64,000 nt of DNA from Nostoc sp. UHCC 0302 (GCF_038096175.1 NZ_CP151099.1:3536501-3600500); one strand, 5' to 3'; numbered from the stretch's first letter, positions 49,672 through 59,512 are shown. The notes: generated by a model from the sequence alone, not told the origin. Translations and numbers: made by a program.

Positions 49672-50537
49672 GTTCTGATCCTCCGCTTGAGTGTTTTATT
49701 CATTAATGGTCGCATGGGGTGATTGTAGCGAGGTTAAATTTGTGACCGCAGCAGATCCATCAATTCAAAGTCGCAAGCACTTCTCTTCAAAATCCTCTCC
49801 TTCGAGTTCTTGAAAGGTCTTGGGATGATCCGGCACTTGTAATCATGATCAAGAAATAGAAGAGTGAAGTTTCCGCAGTGGAAAGTTGCAATTGTGGATA
49901 AGGAGTTGGTTGAGTGGGAGCGGTAGTGCGACGGCGTACCCGCTCACCTACGGCGATGGCTTTTTAGCAAAGCCTGTGTGCGCTCTAACAAAGTCAATCT
50001 GCTTTATTACATACTATCAACACAATGATTCAGACATATACTGTTTGTATCAAGCATTTAACTATGAATTGTTATGGCGTTAAGAATTAATTAAAAATTA
50101 ATTATGCTTAACTGTCTTAACTGTCCTTGCATTTTGGTTATGTTGTTAGTAATATTCGTAGACAAATAATAAAAGAAATAATGGCATTAATAACTGAAAA
50201 TACTCGCAAGCTTATAGGCAATTTTATTCAACTGCTTTTTATTGAAATCAACTTTAATAGCTTTTCTTAATTAAATTCCCTCATTATCATAAAAGTCTTA
50301 CTTTGTACTCCCACCCGAATCAGAGATAGTAAAGTTGTACGAAAAATGTTGACCTACAGTGACTACTCGAATTGCTCAATACCTATTTTTCCTATTTTCT
50401 TCGTAGTAGCTGGGTCGGAGTATCGCCACCCCTAATAAATCGACTTAGCTGTTACTAATCAAGCGGTTTAAATAGGATTCAAAATTCCCGCTCAAACAAG
50501 CACACAGAAAATTAGGATATAGGAACAAAGATTTGAG
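49672..50537. other. Intergenic region with a gene remnant
   Basis: Between the kinase gene and the first carotenoid oxygenase gene. Positions 49864-49926 encode VKFPQWKVAIVDKELVEWER before a stop, related to the remnant at 45462-45560. The remainder, 49930-50537, contains GCGATGGC-type short repeats and AT-rich DNA, and must include the promoter for the oxygenase gene. Confidence 0.5.
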
Positions 50538-51974
50538 ATGACTACAATCAGTGAAAAATTAACCAAAAAAGCTTGGGCAAGTGCGATCGCCGAACCAGGA
50601 AAAGAATTTCCTCTTACCCAACTGCCAATTATCTCTGGTAAAATCCCCGATGGTTTACGTGGCACACTCTACCGTAATGGCCCCGCACGGCTAGAACGTG
50701 GCGGCAAGCGGGTAGGACACTGGTTTGATGGGGATGGAGCAATTCTCGCTGTCCATTTTACCGATGCAGGAGCCACCGCAGTTTATCGCTACGTGCAAAC
50801 AAATGGCTACAAAGAAGAAGCCGCAGCAGCTAAACTACTCTACGGGAACTATGGGATGACTGCACCAGGAGCTTTTTGGAATCAATGGCTCAAAGGGGTG
50901 AAAAACACTGCGAATACATCGGTCATCGCACTTCCAGATAAACTCTTAGCACTGTGGGAAGCTGGTAGACCCCATGCCTTGGACTTGCAAACTTTAGAAA
51001 CTTGGGGCGAAGATGATTTAGAAAGGTTAACTAATAATGGATTAGCCTATTCCGCACACTACAAGCGCGACGACCAAACAGGGGAGATTTTTAACTTTGG
51101 TATTATTCCAGGATTAAATGCCAAACTAAATATTTATAAGAGCAATGCCACTGGCAAAATTATCCAGAAAGCAACATACGCTCTTGATGGAATACCAATA
51201 GTGCATGATATTGCTTTAGCAGGGCAATATCTTGTATTGTGCATTCCCCCAGTGCGGGTGAATGTCCTTCCTGTACTACTAGGAATAAGCAGCCCCTGTG
51301 ATGCACTAGAGTGGAAAGCTCAGTTGGGAACTCAAATCTTAGTCTTTGACCGCCAGACATTATCTCTAGTAAGTCGTGGTGAAGCCGAACCTTGGTTTCA
51401 TTGGCATTTTGTCAACGGTTATCTAGATGCTAGTGGTTTACTGATTGTAGATATTGCTCGCTACGAAGACTTTCAAGTAAACCAATATTTTAAGGAAGTA
51501 CCAGAAGGTAAAACTCACACCCCTGCTAAAAGTTCACTATCACGCATCCATCTTCAGCCCCAAAGTGGCAAAGTTACGACCATTGAGCGAGTTGTAGACC
51601 GACATTGTGAGCTACCAACTGTACCACAGCAAAATGTGGGGCAAGCCTCTCGATATACATATTTTTCCTCATTCCGCAAAGGAGCAGAACTCGGCAAAGA
51701 ACTATTAAACGCGATCGCCCGCTTCGATCACCAAACCGAAACCCTTGTGGAAGCAAACTTGCAAGAAAATCTCTATAATTCAGAACCGCTACCTGTGCAA
51801 GATGCCCAAAACCCTAAGCAAACTTGGGTTTTAAGTGTGATATACGATGGTAATTCTTGTAGTAGTGAAGTTTGGGTATTTGATAACGATCACTTAGACA
51901 AAGAACCCGTTTGCAGACTGGGATTACCGAGCGTCATTCCTCATGGTTTCCACGGCACTTGGAATCCTGCATAA
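50538..51974 (+). CDS. Carotenoid (apocarotenoid) cleavage oxygenase
   Basis: 478 residues, the length of apocarotenoid-15,15'-oxygenase. The RPE65/CCD fold is shown by GTLYRNGPARLERGGKRVGHWFDGDG and ALWEAGRPHALD. The four Fe(II)-binding histidines are visible as YSAHYKRD, PIVHDIALA, WFHWHFVNGY and the last GFHGTW. The enzyme would cleave a double bond in a carotenoid or apocarotenal with O2, giving aldehydes such as retinal. It begins at ATG 50538 and precedes a second, fused oxygenase on the same strand (258 bp gap), so the two may be coexpressed. Substrate unknown. Confidence 0.95.
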   Translation: MTTISEKLTKKAWASAIAEPGKEFPLTQLPIISGKIPDGLRGTLYRNGPARLERGGKRVGHWFDGDGAILAVHFTDAGATAVYRYVQTNGYKEEAAAAKLLYGNYGMTAPGAFWNQWLKGVKNTANTSVIALPDKLLALWEAGRPHALDLQTLETWGEDDLERLTNNGLAYSAHYKRDDQTGEIFNFGIIPGLNAKLNIYKSNATGKIIQKATYALDGIPIVHDIALAGQYLVLCIPPVRVNVLPVLLGISSPCDALEWKAQLGTQILVFDRQTLSLVSRGEAEPWFHWHFVNGYLDASGLLIVDIARYEDFQVNQYFKEVPEGKTHTPAKSSLSRIHLQPQSGKVTTIERVVDRHCELPTVPQQNVGQASRYTYFSSFRKGAELGKELLNAIARFDHQTETLVEANLQENLYNSEPLPVQDAQNPKQTWVLSVIYDGNSCSSEVWVFDNDHLDKEPVCRLGLPSVIPHGFHGTWNPA

Positions 51975-52233
51975 AGAAAATCTCTAGTTTTGGTTTTAGG
52001 TGGGGTCTAAATCCTCATTTACTACCAATGTCCTAAAATCCGGCAATAGATGTGAGCAAGGATTGCCTTGCTGTATCTAAGTTTCTTAATTGCTGTCTTC
52101 GCAGCAGGGCATTCGCTTTTAGCGTCTCGCAGAGAAGCTAAAAGCGAATTGCGAATTGGTATAAAACACTCCCTTGCCTGTTGCCTCTTTAATAACTGAC
52201 AATTAAAAATTTTTTCTCAAACTTCAAATCATC

Positions 52234-54528
52234 ATGAATAATCTCAAGTTTTTTCAGGTTAAGGGAAGAGTTTACGAAGCCGAAAGTGATCATGGTATTT
52301 CTAACTTAATTATCGAAGCCTTTGACAAAGATGTTGTTAAGGGCGATAAGTTAGGACAAGCAAAGACTAATAGTGATGGGACTTTTGAAATTACATACTC
52401 CCAATCAGATTTTAAAGACAAATTTGCGATATTCGAAAGCAATCCCGATTTATATATCGTAGTCAAAACGCCTGACAAGAGTGAAATCTTGTACAGCAGT
52501 GAGAAGACTATTCGTAGTAATGCAAAAAATTATGAGCATTTTGATATAGCAATTCCCAAAGCTACCTTACTTGGAAGTAAAGAAAAAGCTGCAAAAGATA
52601 ATAAGCAGTTATTACAGCTTCTCATCGGTATTGCTTGGATTGATGGGGAACTTGAACCAGGAGAACAAGAATTTTTGCAAGGGATGGCAAATGAGAAAGG
52701 GCTGGCTAATGATCCAGAGATTAAATGCTTATTGTTGTCAGATAAGCCAGTACCACTGGAAGAATGTTATGGCTGGTTACAAACTTATTTAAATACCGAA
52801 GACAAAGATTTTCAGGAGTTGTATGAAGCTATTAACTCACTGATGTATAGTGATAGTGAGTTAGATAGCCAGGAAAAGGAACTTTTAAGAGAGCTTACAG
52901 CCACAGACGCAGGAAACAACTCCAGTCGCCAACTGACTTTACAGCGCCGATTCATGAGTATGATACTCGATAGCAAATTCCTGGCGGGCGTAGTTCAGAT
53001 GGAGCGTTCGTCAATGGTCAGTCAAACAGCTTTAGGGACTGGCTATTATGCTCGCGTTCCCTACCAAGTATTGAGCCGATTTAGTGTTAGTGCAAATATC
53101 AAAGCAATTAATAACGAGTTGTCAAAACTATATTTAACTGACAATTTTGCGCCAGTAAGCCAAGAAATATCTGCCCAGGAATTAACAGTTATCGGCAAAC
53201 TACCTCAACAACTAGAAGGAACATTTCTGCGTAATGGCCCTAACCCTCAATTTCAGCCCCCTGGACTGTACCATTGGTTTGACGGGGACGGGATGCTCCA
53301 TGCAGTAAGCATCAGCGATGGTCGTGCCAGCTATCGTAATCGTTATGTCCGCACACAAGGGTTTGAGTTGGAACAAAGTCTAGGTCAGGCTGTTTGGCCA
53401 GGGTTACTGAATCTTCCCCGGTTTGATGCTCCACACGGATTGATGATGAAAAATCCCGCGAATACATCCTTTGTATGGCATGGCGGTAAACTACTAGCTC
53501 TGTGGGAAGCAGGCGCACCCCACATTATCCAGCTTCCAAATTTAGAGACAGTTGGGATACAGACCTTTGACAACAAACTCGCTTCTACGTTCACCGCACA
53601 TCCAAAAGTAGATCCGGTAACGGGTGAAATGATGTTTTATGGTTTTGCTCCGATTGCTCCCCCTTATTTGGAATACAGCATTGTTTCAAAAGAAGGGGAG
53701 CTAAAGCGAACTGTACCCATTGATCTGCCAGTTCCGGTAATGATGCATGATTTTGCTATCACCGAAAACTACACAATTTTTTTGGATATGCCGATGTTAT
53801 TTAAACCAATGCAATCAATAACGGGTCAGCTTCCAATTAAATTTGAACCAGAACGTAAAAGCCATATTGGTGTTTTACCTCGCCACGGAGATAACAGAAC
53901 AATCCGCTGGTTTGAGGTTCCAAGTTGCATGGTTTTTCACACTGCCAATGCTTATGAAATTGGTAATGAAATAGTACTTGTAGCCTGCCGAATGGACTTC
54001 TGCAATCTGTTAATTCCTTTTTATAATGAGAGTGGCGAAATTTTCAACTTTGATTTAGAAACTCTCAAGCTATTTTGCTGGCGAATTAATTTAACGACTG
54101 GTACAGTCAAACAAGAAGTTTTAGATGATGTTCCCTCTGAATTCCCTCAAATTAATAATCAATTTCTTGGTCGTAAAAATCGTTACATATATACTTCGCG
54201 GGTAGCAACGTATATGAAGCCAAAACCCGTGTTTGATGGTCTGATTAAGTATGACTTAGAAACTGGTAGCTCCCAAGTGCATGAGTTTGGACGTGGGCGT
54301 TTTGGCGGTGATAGTGCGTTTGTACCTCGTCCTGGCGCTAGCATTGAAGACGATGGTTGGTTGCTGACGATAGTCTGGGATGCAGTAGCCAAGCAGTCTG
54401 AGTTACGGGTTGTTGATGCTCAAAACTTTACATCTGAACCTGTAGCGCGAGTAATTATACCTGGGCGCGTTCCTTACGGGTTTCATGCTACGTGGATTTC
54501 TCAAACACTTGTAGCAACTCCTAGCTAG
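52234..54528 (+). CDS. Transthyretin-like - TerB-like - carotenoid oxygenase fusion protein
   Basis: 764 residues, unusually long for a CCD enzyme. Residues 4-105 look like a prealbumin/carboxypeptidase-regulatory beta-sandwich (FQVKGRVYEAESDHGISNLIIEAFDKD...NSDGTFEITY). Residues about 113-230 resemble a TerB-like helical domain (LLIGIAWIDGELEPGEQEFLQ; LMYSDSELDSQEKELLREL). From about 290 to the end is an RPE65/CCD domain: GTFLRNGPNPQF, WFDGDGMLHAV, and the Fe ligands STFTAHPKVD, MMHDFAI, MVFHTANAY and YGFHATW. All four His are present, so activity is expected. The domains are in one uninterrupted frame. The gene follows a stand-alone CCD gene on the same strand. Confidence 0.9.
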   Translation: MNNLKFFQVKGRVYEAESDHGISNLIIEAFDKDVVKGDKLGQAKTNSDGTFEITYSQSDFKDKFAIFESNPDLYIVVKTPDKSEILYSSEKTIRSNAKNYEHFDIAIPKATLLGSKEKAAKDNKQLLQLLIGIAWIDGELEPGEQEFLQGMANEKGLANDPEIKCLLLSDKPVPLEECYGWLQTYLNTEDKDFQELYEAINSLMYSDSELDSQEKELLRELTATDAGNNSSRQLTLQRRFMSMILDSKFLAGVVQMERSSMVSQTALGTGYYARVPYQVLSRFSVSANIKAINNELSKLYLTDNFAPVSQEISAQELTVIGKLPQQLEGTFLRNGPNPQFQPPGLYHWFDGDGMLHAVSISDGRASYRNRYVRTQGFELEQSLGQAVWPGLLNLPRFDAPHGLMMKNPANTSFVWHGGKLLALWEAGAPHIIQLPNLETVGIQTFDNKLASTFTAHPKVDPVTGEMMFYGFAPIAPPYLEYSIVSKEGELKRTVPIDLPVPVMMHDFAITENYTIFLDMPMLFKPMQSITGQLPIKFEPERKSHIGVLPRHGDNRTIRWFEVPSCMVFHTANAYEIGNEIVLVACRMDFCNLLIPFYNESGEIFNFDLETLKLFCWRINLTTGTVKQEVLDDVPSEFPQINNQFLGRKNRYIYTSRVATYMKPKPVFDGLIKYDLETGSSQVHEFGRGRFGGDSAFVPRPGASIEDDGWLLTIVWDAVAKQSELRVVDAQNFTSEPVARVIIPGRVPYGFHATWISQTLVATPS

Positions 54529-55492
54529 AAACCATTTTCAACAAATTCAATCAGAGCAATCCTGACAAATTCTTCAAACATAATCCGGGTTTCAAGTTCT
54601 TGTCATGTTGGAGAAGGATGCTGCTGCTGAGTTTGAAAATCCCATATTTCGCATTGTCTTTATCCACTGGTCAGGCGGAGTTTCCACTACCTTGACTCGT
54701 TTTTGTAAAACTTTGGCAAATGCTTGTGCAACGTTGAGCGAAGAATATATTTCTGGGCCGAATGGCGCTAAGAATGATGTGCACGGGAAAAATCAACTTC
54801 GATAAGTAGGGAAGAAGTATAGGAAAAGTGCAGTGTTGCACTCAAGCAACCCAACTATTTCTTATATTGAGCCAAAACGTGTAATTCTGGCTATATATGA
54901 GGAAAAGGAATAATTATTTAATTCCAAGCTAGGAGCGAGCGCATTTCTAAGTGTCGTTTTTTGGGAGTATGCCGACATTGGGTAAATGTAGCTAAGTTGG
55001 GGTCAATATAGTGTGCTGACAGAGGAGAAACGCGCACCGTATAGCTTAAAAATCAGGCTCGTGTTTAGAGGTGAAATTATCTACGCCTACATAATAGTAA
55101 GGGTTTTACACTATACTTATTTCTCAATAAGTTAACTCTAATGATAATAACTCTGAGATCATAGGACTTTGGGATAGGGGTTTAAAGGGCGTAGATGCTA
55201 CGGCTTATCGTATACATCGCTTTGCAAGCGATAGCCAAAGGCTTAAGCTTCTCTTCGAGACGCTTCGCGAGCGCTTATCGCCTACGGCGGGCGAAAAGCG
55301 CTATCGCAATTATGGGGGTCTTCTCTACGAGACCGGAGGCGAACGACCATCGCGCTTTTCGCTGTTGTGTTGAGGGTATCTTTCGAGAGAGGATTGCACC
55401 GCACAGATACGCCGTTATACATCAGAGAAAATGTTGCAGTCTTCCTAGCGGGAGCATAAGTTTCTCTTGCTAATGCCAGAATTAAAGTAAGT
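54529..55492. repeat. Intergenic region with dispersed repeats
   Basis: About 960 bp. Plus-strand frames 54605-54805 and 55195-55473 are not supported as genes. The second overlaps a block of short repeats (about 55195-55350) with motifs such as GCGATAGCC and CGCTTCGCGAGCGC that also occur around 11250-11320 and 59860-59920. A near-match to the MITE end (GAATGGCGCTAAG at 54760) has no partner. Confidence 0.5.
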
Positions 55493-55750
55493 TCAAGCTG
55501 ATGGTGGGGATTTAGTAATTGCCAATTCTTTCTTACTGTGCTTTAACTGTTTCCAAAGTGCCTTTATTTGGTTGTAAGACTCAGACGGGTCAAGCTTACC
55601 ACTGGTTTGCAGCGCAGAAATGTAACTGACCTTTTGAGCAAATTCTTGTAAATTAGCATTGAATACTAAATTCTCTGGCTTCATCTGACCGTAGTAGCGA
55701 CTACGAGGGTAAAGAAAATTGTATTTGTCTTCAAGATTAGCTTCATCCAT
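55493..55750 (-). CDS. DUF7219-like small cyanobacterial protein
   Basis: 85 residues. The core NFLYPRSRYYGQMKPENLVFNANLQEFAQKVSYISALQTSGKLDPSESYNQIKALWKQLKHSKKELAI is one of the small conserved proteins found widely in cyanobacteria (DUF7219 in my knowledge). Function unknown. Two predicted helices with a conserved YPRSRYYG stretch. Start ATG 55750. It is divergent from the disrupted rpaB-like gene that begins 180 bp away at 55930. Confidence 0.75.
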   Translation of the reverse strand: MDEANLEDKYNFLYPRSRYYGQMKPENLVFNANLQEFAQKVSYISALQTSGKLDPSESYNQIKALWKQLKHSKKELAITKSPPSA

Positions 55751-56247
55751 TTATTTCGCCCTAATTAATTTGAACCCATCAGAGTCAAGCAAGCGATGGC
55801 GCTGGTGAGGTTATTTCAAGATATTTATCTTTTATTTATTAATTCAGTTATATGGGGTAAAGCTATGCCAGTTTGGCAAAAATATTCAGTTTTTTTGGTT
55901 AAAAATACATTAATTAACAATGCACAAACGTGGAAAGCGATAAAGGAAGGATTCTGGTAGTAGACGATGAAGCTAGCATTCGCCGGATTTTAGAGACGCG
56001 GCTTTCCATGATTGGCTACAATGTGGTTACAGCTGGTGATGGTAAAGAAGCTTTGTCAGCTTTTCATGTAGCTGCTCCTGATTTAGTGGTTTTGGATATG
56101 ATGATGCCGAAGCTGGATGGCTACGGTGTATGTCAAGAATTGCGCTCATAGTTCAGATGTGCCAATTATTATGCTGACAGCCTTGGGAGATATTGCAGAC
56201 CGAATCACTGGGCTAGAGTTAGGTGCTGATGACCATATGATAAAACC

Positions 56248-57807
56248 GAATGGCACGCTCGTTAAGCCTAAAAGTAGGCAGTGTATGGATTGCAGAGGGG
56301 TAGGGGAGGCAGGGGAGGTAGACTTTCAAGGGTAGGGGTTTAAGAAAGAGGCAGTTGAGCCAGTAAAATACAGAACTGAGGTCAAACCGCAAAAATAACT
56401 AAGGTAGATGCGGTCAAAAATTTCAGGGTGTTGGAGGGAGAATGCAGGTAGGCAAGAATGAGGAATTAAGAAAATGGACTAGAACAGTGATAGAAAAAAT
56501 GCCGCATCTATCCAAATCACAAGCAGTGGTACTAGCAATGTGGAGTTTTGGGATAGTCATGACCCAATCAAGCGGACTAACAACAGTTTCGGTGTTTTTA
56601 GCAGAGCTATTGGGAAAAAAGGAAAATACAGTACCTCAGCAGTTACGGGAATGGTTAAGAGACGCAGAAGATAAAACCAAAACAAAAGATGGGCGGGCAA
56701 CACTTGATGTCACATCTTGTTTTAGTCCTTTATTGTCATGGATTCTGAGCCTGTGGCCAGAATCAGAAAAGCGTCTAGCATTGGCAGCAGATGCTTCCAC
56801 ATTGAGTGATAGATTCACCGTGTTGGCGATTAGTGTTGTTTACCGAGGTTGCGGAATCCCGATAGCCTGGAAAATAGTGGAAGCCACCAAACCCGGAAGT
56901 TGGAAGCCTCACTGGCAAGAATTATTTGGCTATGTGAGTCAAACAGTTCCCGCAGATTGGTTTGTCATCGTCACCACAGACCGAGGACTGTATGCCGATT
57001 GGTTGTACGAACAAATCAAGAGTCAGGGTTGGCATCCATTTATGCGGATTAACCTTCAAGGACTGTTTCAAATTCAGGGTGAGGACTGTTGGCGACCAAT
57101 AAATAGTCTGGTGCCATTCGTAGGTCAATCATTCCAGGCTCTTGTAACTTGTTTTAAAACCAACTCGATTGAGTGTACCTTGTTAGCTCGTCATGAGCAA
57201 GGTTATGCCGACCCTTGGTTAATTGTCACTGATTTGCCTCCAGATGTTGCCGATGCTTGTTGGTATTCGATGCGTTCTTGGATTGAGTGTCTGTTTAAAG
57301 ACGGCAAACGAGGTGGCTTTGCCTGGCATCGCACTAAAATTACCGACCCTAAACGTGCTCAACGACATTGGTTAGCAATTGCCATTGCTACTTTGTGGCA
57401 AGTGAGTGTTGGTGGAGAAGTTGATGCTAATTTGCCCCCCAGTTGTTTGGATGAGTTACCACTGACCCATATTGCCCGACGCAATTTTAAAAATAGTTGT
57501 CTCCATCGTTGTTTGAGTTGTTTTCGTCGTGGGTTTTTAGTGATTAAGGCTGCTGTTCTCAAACATCTTCCATTACCAATCGGTGGTTTTTTCCCTGAAC
57601 CTTGGCCCACCCTGACTCCACAACTCCGTGTTTCTCAAATCACCCTCTCTACTGCCTGATTTTTAATTCCCTACCCTTGAAAGGGGGAGGTAGAGGAGCT
57701 GGCGTTGCATTTTTTCCACTTCCTCCCTTGCCCCAGTTCCCCCCTTACCCCAATTCCTCCCCTGCTCCCCAAGTGCCTCGACCATTTACCTTTTCTTAGT
57801 GCCATTC
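56248..57807 (+). mobile_element. IS4-family insertion sequence
   Basis: 1560 bp with left end GAATGGCACGCTCG and right end (inward) GAATGGCACTAAG, flanked by a 10-bp target duplication TGATAAAACC (56238-56247 and 57808-57817). It holds one transposase gene. It is inserted in the rpaB-like gene exactly between the codons of the conserved IKP/F motif. Its ends match two MITEs at 18.3 and 21.4 kb. Confidence 0.95.
56442..57659 (+). CDS. IS4-family transposase
   Basis: 405 residues in one frame, so the element may be active. The N-terminus (LRKWTRTVIEKMPHLSKSQAVVLAMWSFGIV) is a typical helical domain. The catalytic residues appear as LALAADASTL (Asp), VIVTTDRGLYADWLY (Asp) and the YREK-like region MRSWIECLFKDGKRGGFAWHRTKI (Glu). 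The start ATG 56442 follows GGAGGGAGA. The gene fills most of the 1560-bp element. It may move the MITEs that share its ends. Confidence 0.95.
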   Translation: MQVGKNEELRKWTRTVIEKMPHLSKSQAVVLAMWSFGIVMTQSSGLTTVSVFLAELLGKKENTVPQQLREWLRDAEDKTKTKDGRATLDVTSCFSPLLSWILSLWPESEKRLALAADASTLSDRFTVLAISVVYRGCGIPIAWKIVEATKPGSWKPHWQELFGYVSQTVPADWFVIVTTDRGLYADWLYEQIKSQGWHPFMRINLQGLFQIQGEDCWRPINSLVPFVGQSFQALVTCFKTNSIECTLLARHEQGYADPWLIVTDLPPDVADACWYSMRSWIECLFKDGKRGGFAWHRTKITDPKRAQRHWLAIAIATLWQVSVGGEVDANLPPSCLDELPLTHIARRNFKNSCLHRCLSCFRRGFLVIKAAVLKHLPLPIGGFFPEPWPTLTPQLRVSQITLSTA

Positions 57808-58383
57808 TGATAAAACCCTTTTCCCCAAAGGAGTTAGAAGCGAGAATTGCCAGCGTACTACGACGACGCGACCACAAAAGCAGTGCCAATACAATTCCTA
57901 ATTTTGGGATAATCCATGTGGGCAATCTTAAAATCGATATAAATAAGTGACAAGTCTACAAAAACAATGAGCGGATTCGCCTGACTGGTGTAGAGTTTAG
58001 TTTATTAGAGTTGTTAGTAAACGATACTGGACAAGTCTTTTCCCGATTAGAAATGTTGCAGCAAGTGTGGGGCTATGTACCAGGGGGTAATGTAGACACC
58101 TGTGTGGTAGACGTGCACATCTCGCGGTTGCGGACAAAGATAGAGTCCGACCCCAACCACCCAGAGTTGATTTTAACAGCGCGGGGTAGGGGTTATTTTT
58201 TCCAGCGGATTGTTGAATCAGAACTCTAGTCAAGTAAAATTCACTCCCTGAGTTTTACCCTTGAAGATCGATTATATAACCTCCTGGAAGCGACATAACG
58301 AGAGTGCAATCATACTCCCCTGAGTTCGATGTCATGCTCAAAATTTATGCCACGAACTGGCTCTGTGCTAGATTTTGTGCGAA

Positions 58384-58638
58384 TTAGCTTTGTAAAGCAA
58401 GAGTAATTTCAGCTTTTGGCTCCGAGTCTCTAAAGTCTCCTTGCAAAAGAACCCAGTGAGTAACTTTAGTTACTGTGAACTTTTCTGTTTGAGAATAGAC
58501 GTTCTGATTTGCATAAATCTCTACAGATTCGCCAATATTGGGTAATCTGCTCATTTGAACAACTGTCACCGATTCGTTGTTAAGATCAGGTCTAATATTT
58601 AAAATAGAATCATCAAACATTAACGCAACTGTAATCAT
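58384..58638 (-). CDS. Hypothetical small protein
   Basis: 84 residues, probably an all-beta domain (TVVQMSRLPNIGESVEIYANQNVYSQTEKFTVTKVTHWVLL), with no signal peptide or membrane segment. I recognise no family. It is followed upstream (285 bp) by a small ribbon-helix-helix gene on the same strand, and the two may form an accessory pair. Start ATG 58638 has TAATAAT upstream, no clear RBS. The composition is protein-like, so I accept it as a gene with moderate confidence. Confidence 0.5.
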   Translation of the reverse strand: MITVALMFDDSILNIRPDLNNESVTVVQMSRLPNIGESVEIYANQNVYSQTEKFTVTKVTHWVLLQGDFRDSEPKAEITLALQS

Positions 58639-58922
58639 TATTATTACCTCAAATTATTTAGATTATTAAAAGCACAATGAGCAAAAGGGAAACCTTTAGC
58701 TATTGGAGAAAATAGAGAATTTAGTGCAATATGCCAGTAAAAATACTGCTGATTTTGACTAACCAATTAAGAAAATGGAGAGCAACACGAGAATGTGTTG
58801 CATATATGCATTAGTTTCGGTTGTTTTATCGCATTGATAACATAACAAACACCTAATTAAACAAGGATATTTTAGTTAACAAGGAGCAGCTTGATAGTAG
58901 TTATATATAACTACCTTCGTCT

Positions 58923-59096
58923 TCATCGTGTAGACTGTTGAGACGCTGATAACTCGGCTATGGAGAGAGAGCGAATTAACTCCCGAATCACATCAGTTGC
59001 TGGTCTACCTGTGTTCGCGCAATATTGTTTAAGTTTTTCGCTTTCACTAAATGTGAGATTTAGTGTGATTCGTTTGACAGCCCATTTTTTGTTCAT
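58923..59096 (-). CDS. Small ribbon-helix-helix (CopG/Arc-type) DNA-binding protein
   Basis: 57 residues, below the size cut of typical gene finders. It starts MNKKWAVKRITLNLTFSESEKL: a basic N-terminus, then the RHH beta-strand KRITLNLTF. The first helix SESEKLKQYCANTG and the second helix PATDVIRELIRSLS fit the RHH fold closely. Proteins of this shape are plasmid copy-number repressors or antitoxins. No toxin-like ORF is directly visible downstream on the same strand (the next is the 84-residue protein). A role in autoregulation is inference. Confidence 0.75.
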   Translation of the reverse strand: MNKKWAVKRITLNLTFSESEKLKQYCANTGRPATDVIRELIRSLSIAELSASQQSTR

Positions 59097-59512
59097 GACT
59101 TGCCCTAATAATCAAATTTAATAAATTAGACTTCTCATCTCAAATGCAAAGTTAACAAATAACACTGTCGCCAGATGTTAACCACAGCATAGTTACTACA
59201 AAATCATTTTTAGCACATCTTTCCCAGGGGATTTACTTGGAATAAAAAACTTCATTAATAAATCATTTAGGTGAATTTTAGAACATTTAAAAGTAACTGA
59301 TAATTTCTTTATGTGTTGTTAATGAAAGCGCAATCGAGCTCAGTACAGCTACAGACTTATAATCAGCAATAACTGCTAATTGAATTTAGTAAATCTTGTC
59401 TTCATACAATTGCATCTAATATTTATCTGCTCTTTACCCAAAGGTGAAATTGGCTAAGTACCTTGGATATATACTTTGATTCAAGCACTATATTTAACTC
59501 TATAACTTAGCG

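Larger units (their letters stand above)
55930..58229 (+). pseudogene. rpaB: rpaB-like OmpR-family response regulator, multiply broken
   Basis: Pieces of one gene lie in order: receiver VVDDEASIRRILETRLSMIGYNVVTAGDG...[22 protein letters not shown], a +1 frameshift near 56149, [28 protein letters not shown], the IS4 element at 56248, then FPKELEARIASVLRRRD and the DNA-binding domain (EFSLLELLV, VDVHISRLRTKIESDP, LTARGRGYFFQRIVE). TGA 57948-57950 stands where RpaB has Arg (NK-R-QVYK; CGA to TGA). The sequence style is RpaB, a light/redox regulator normally essential in cyanobacteria, so an intact copy should exist elsewhere. Three independent lesions show long decay. Confidence 0.9.

Noticed and set aside
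54760-54772. GAATGGCGCTAAG as another MITE end
   Set aside because: One mismatch to the MITE end and no partner or target duplication nearby; may be chance.
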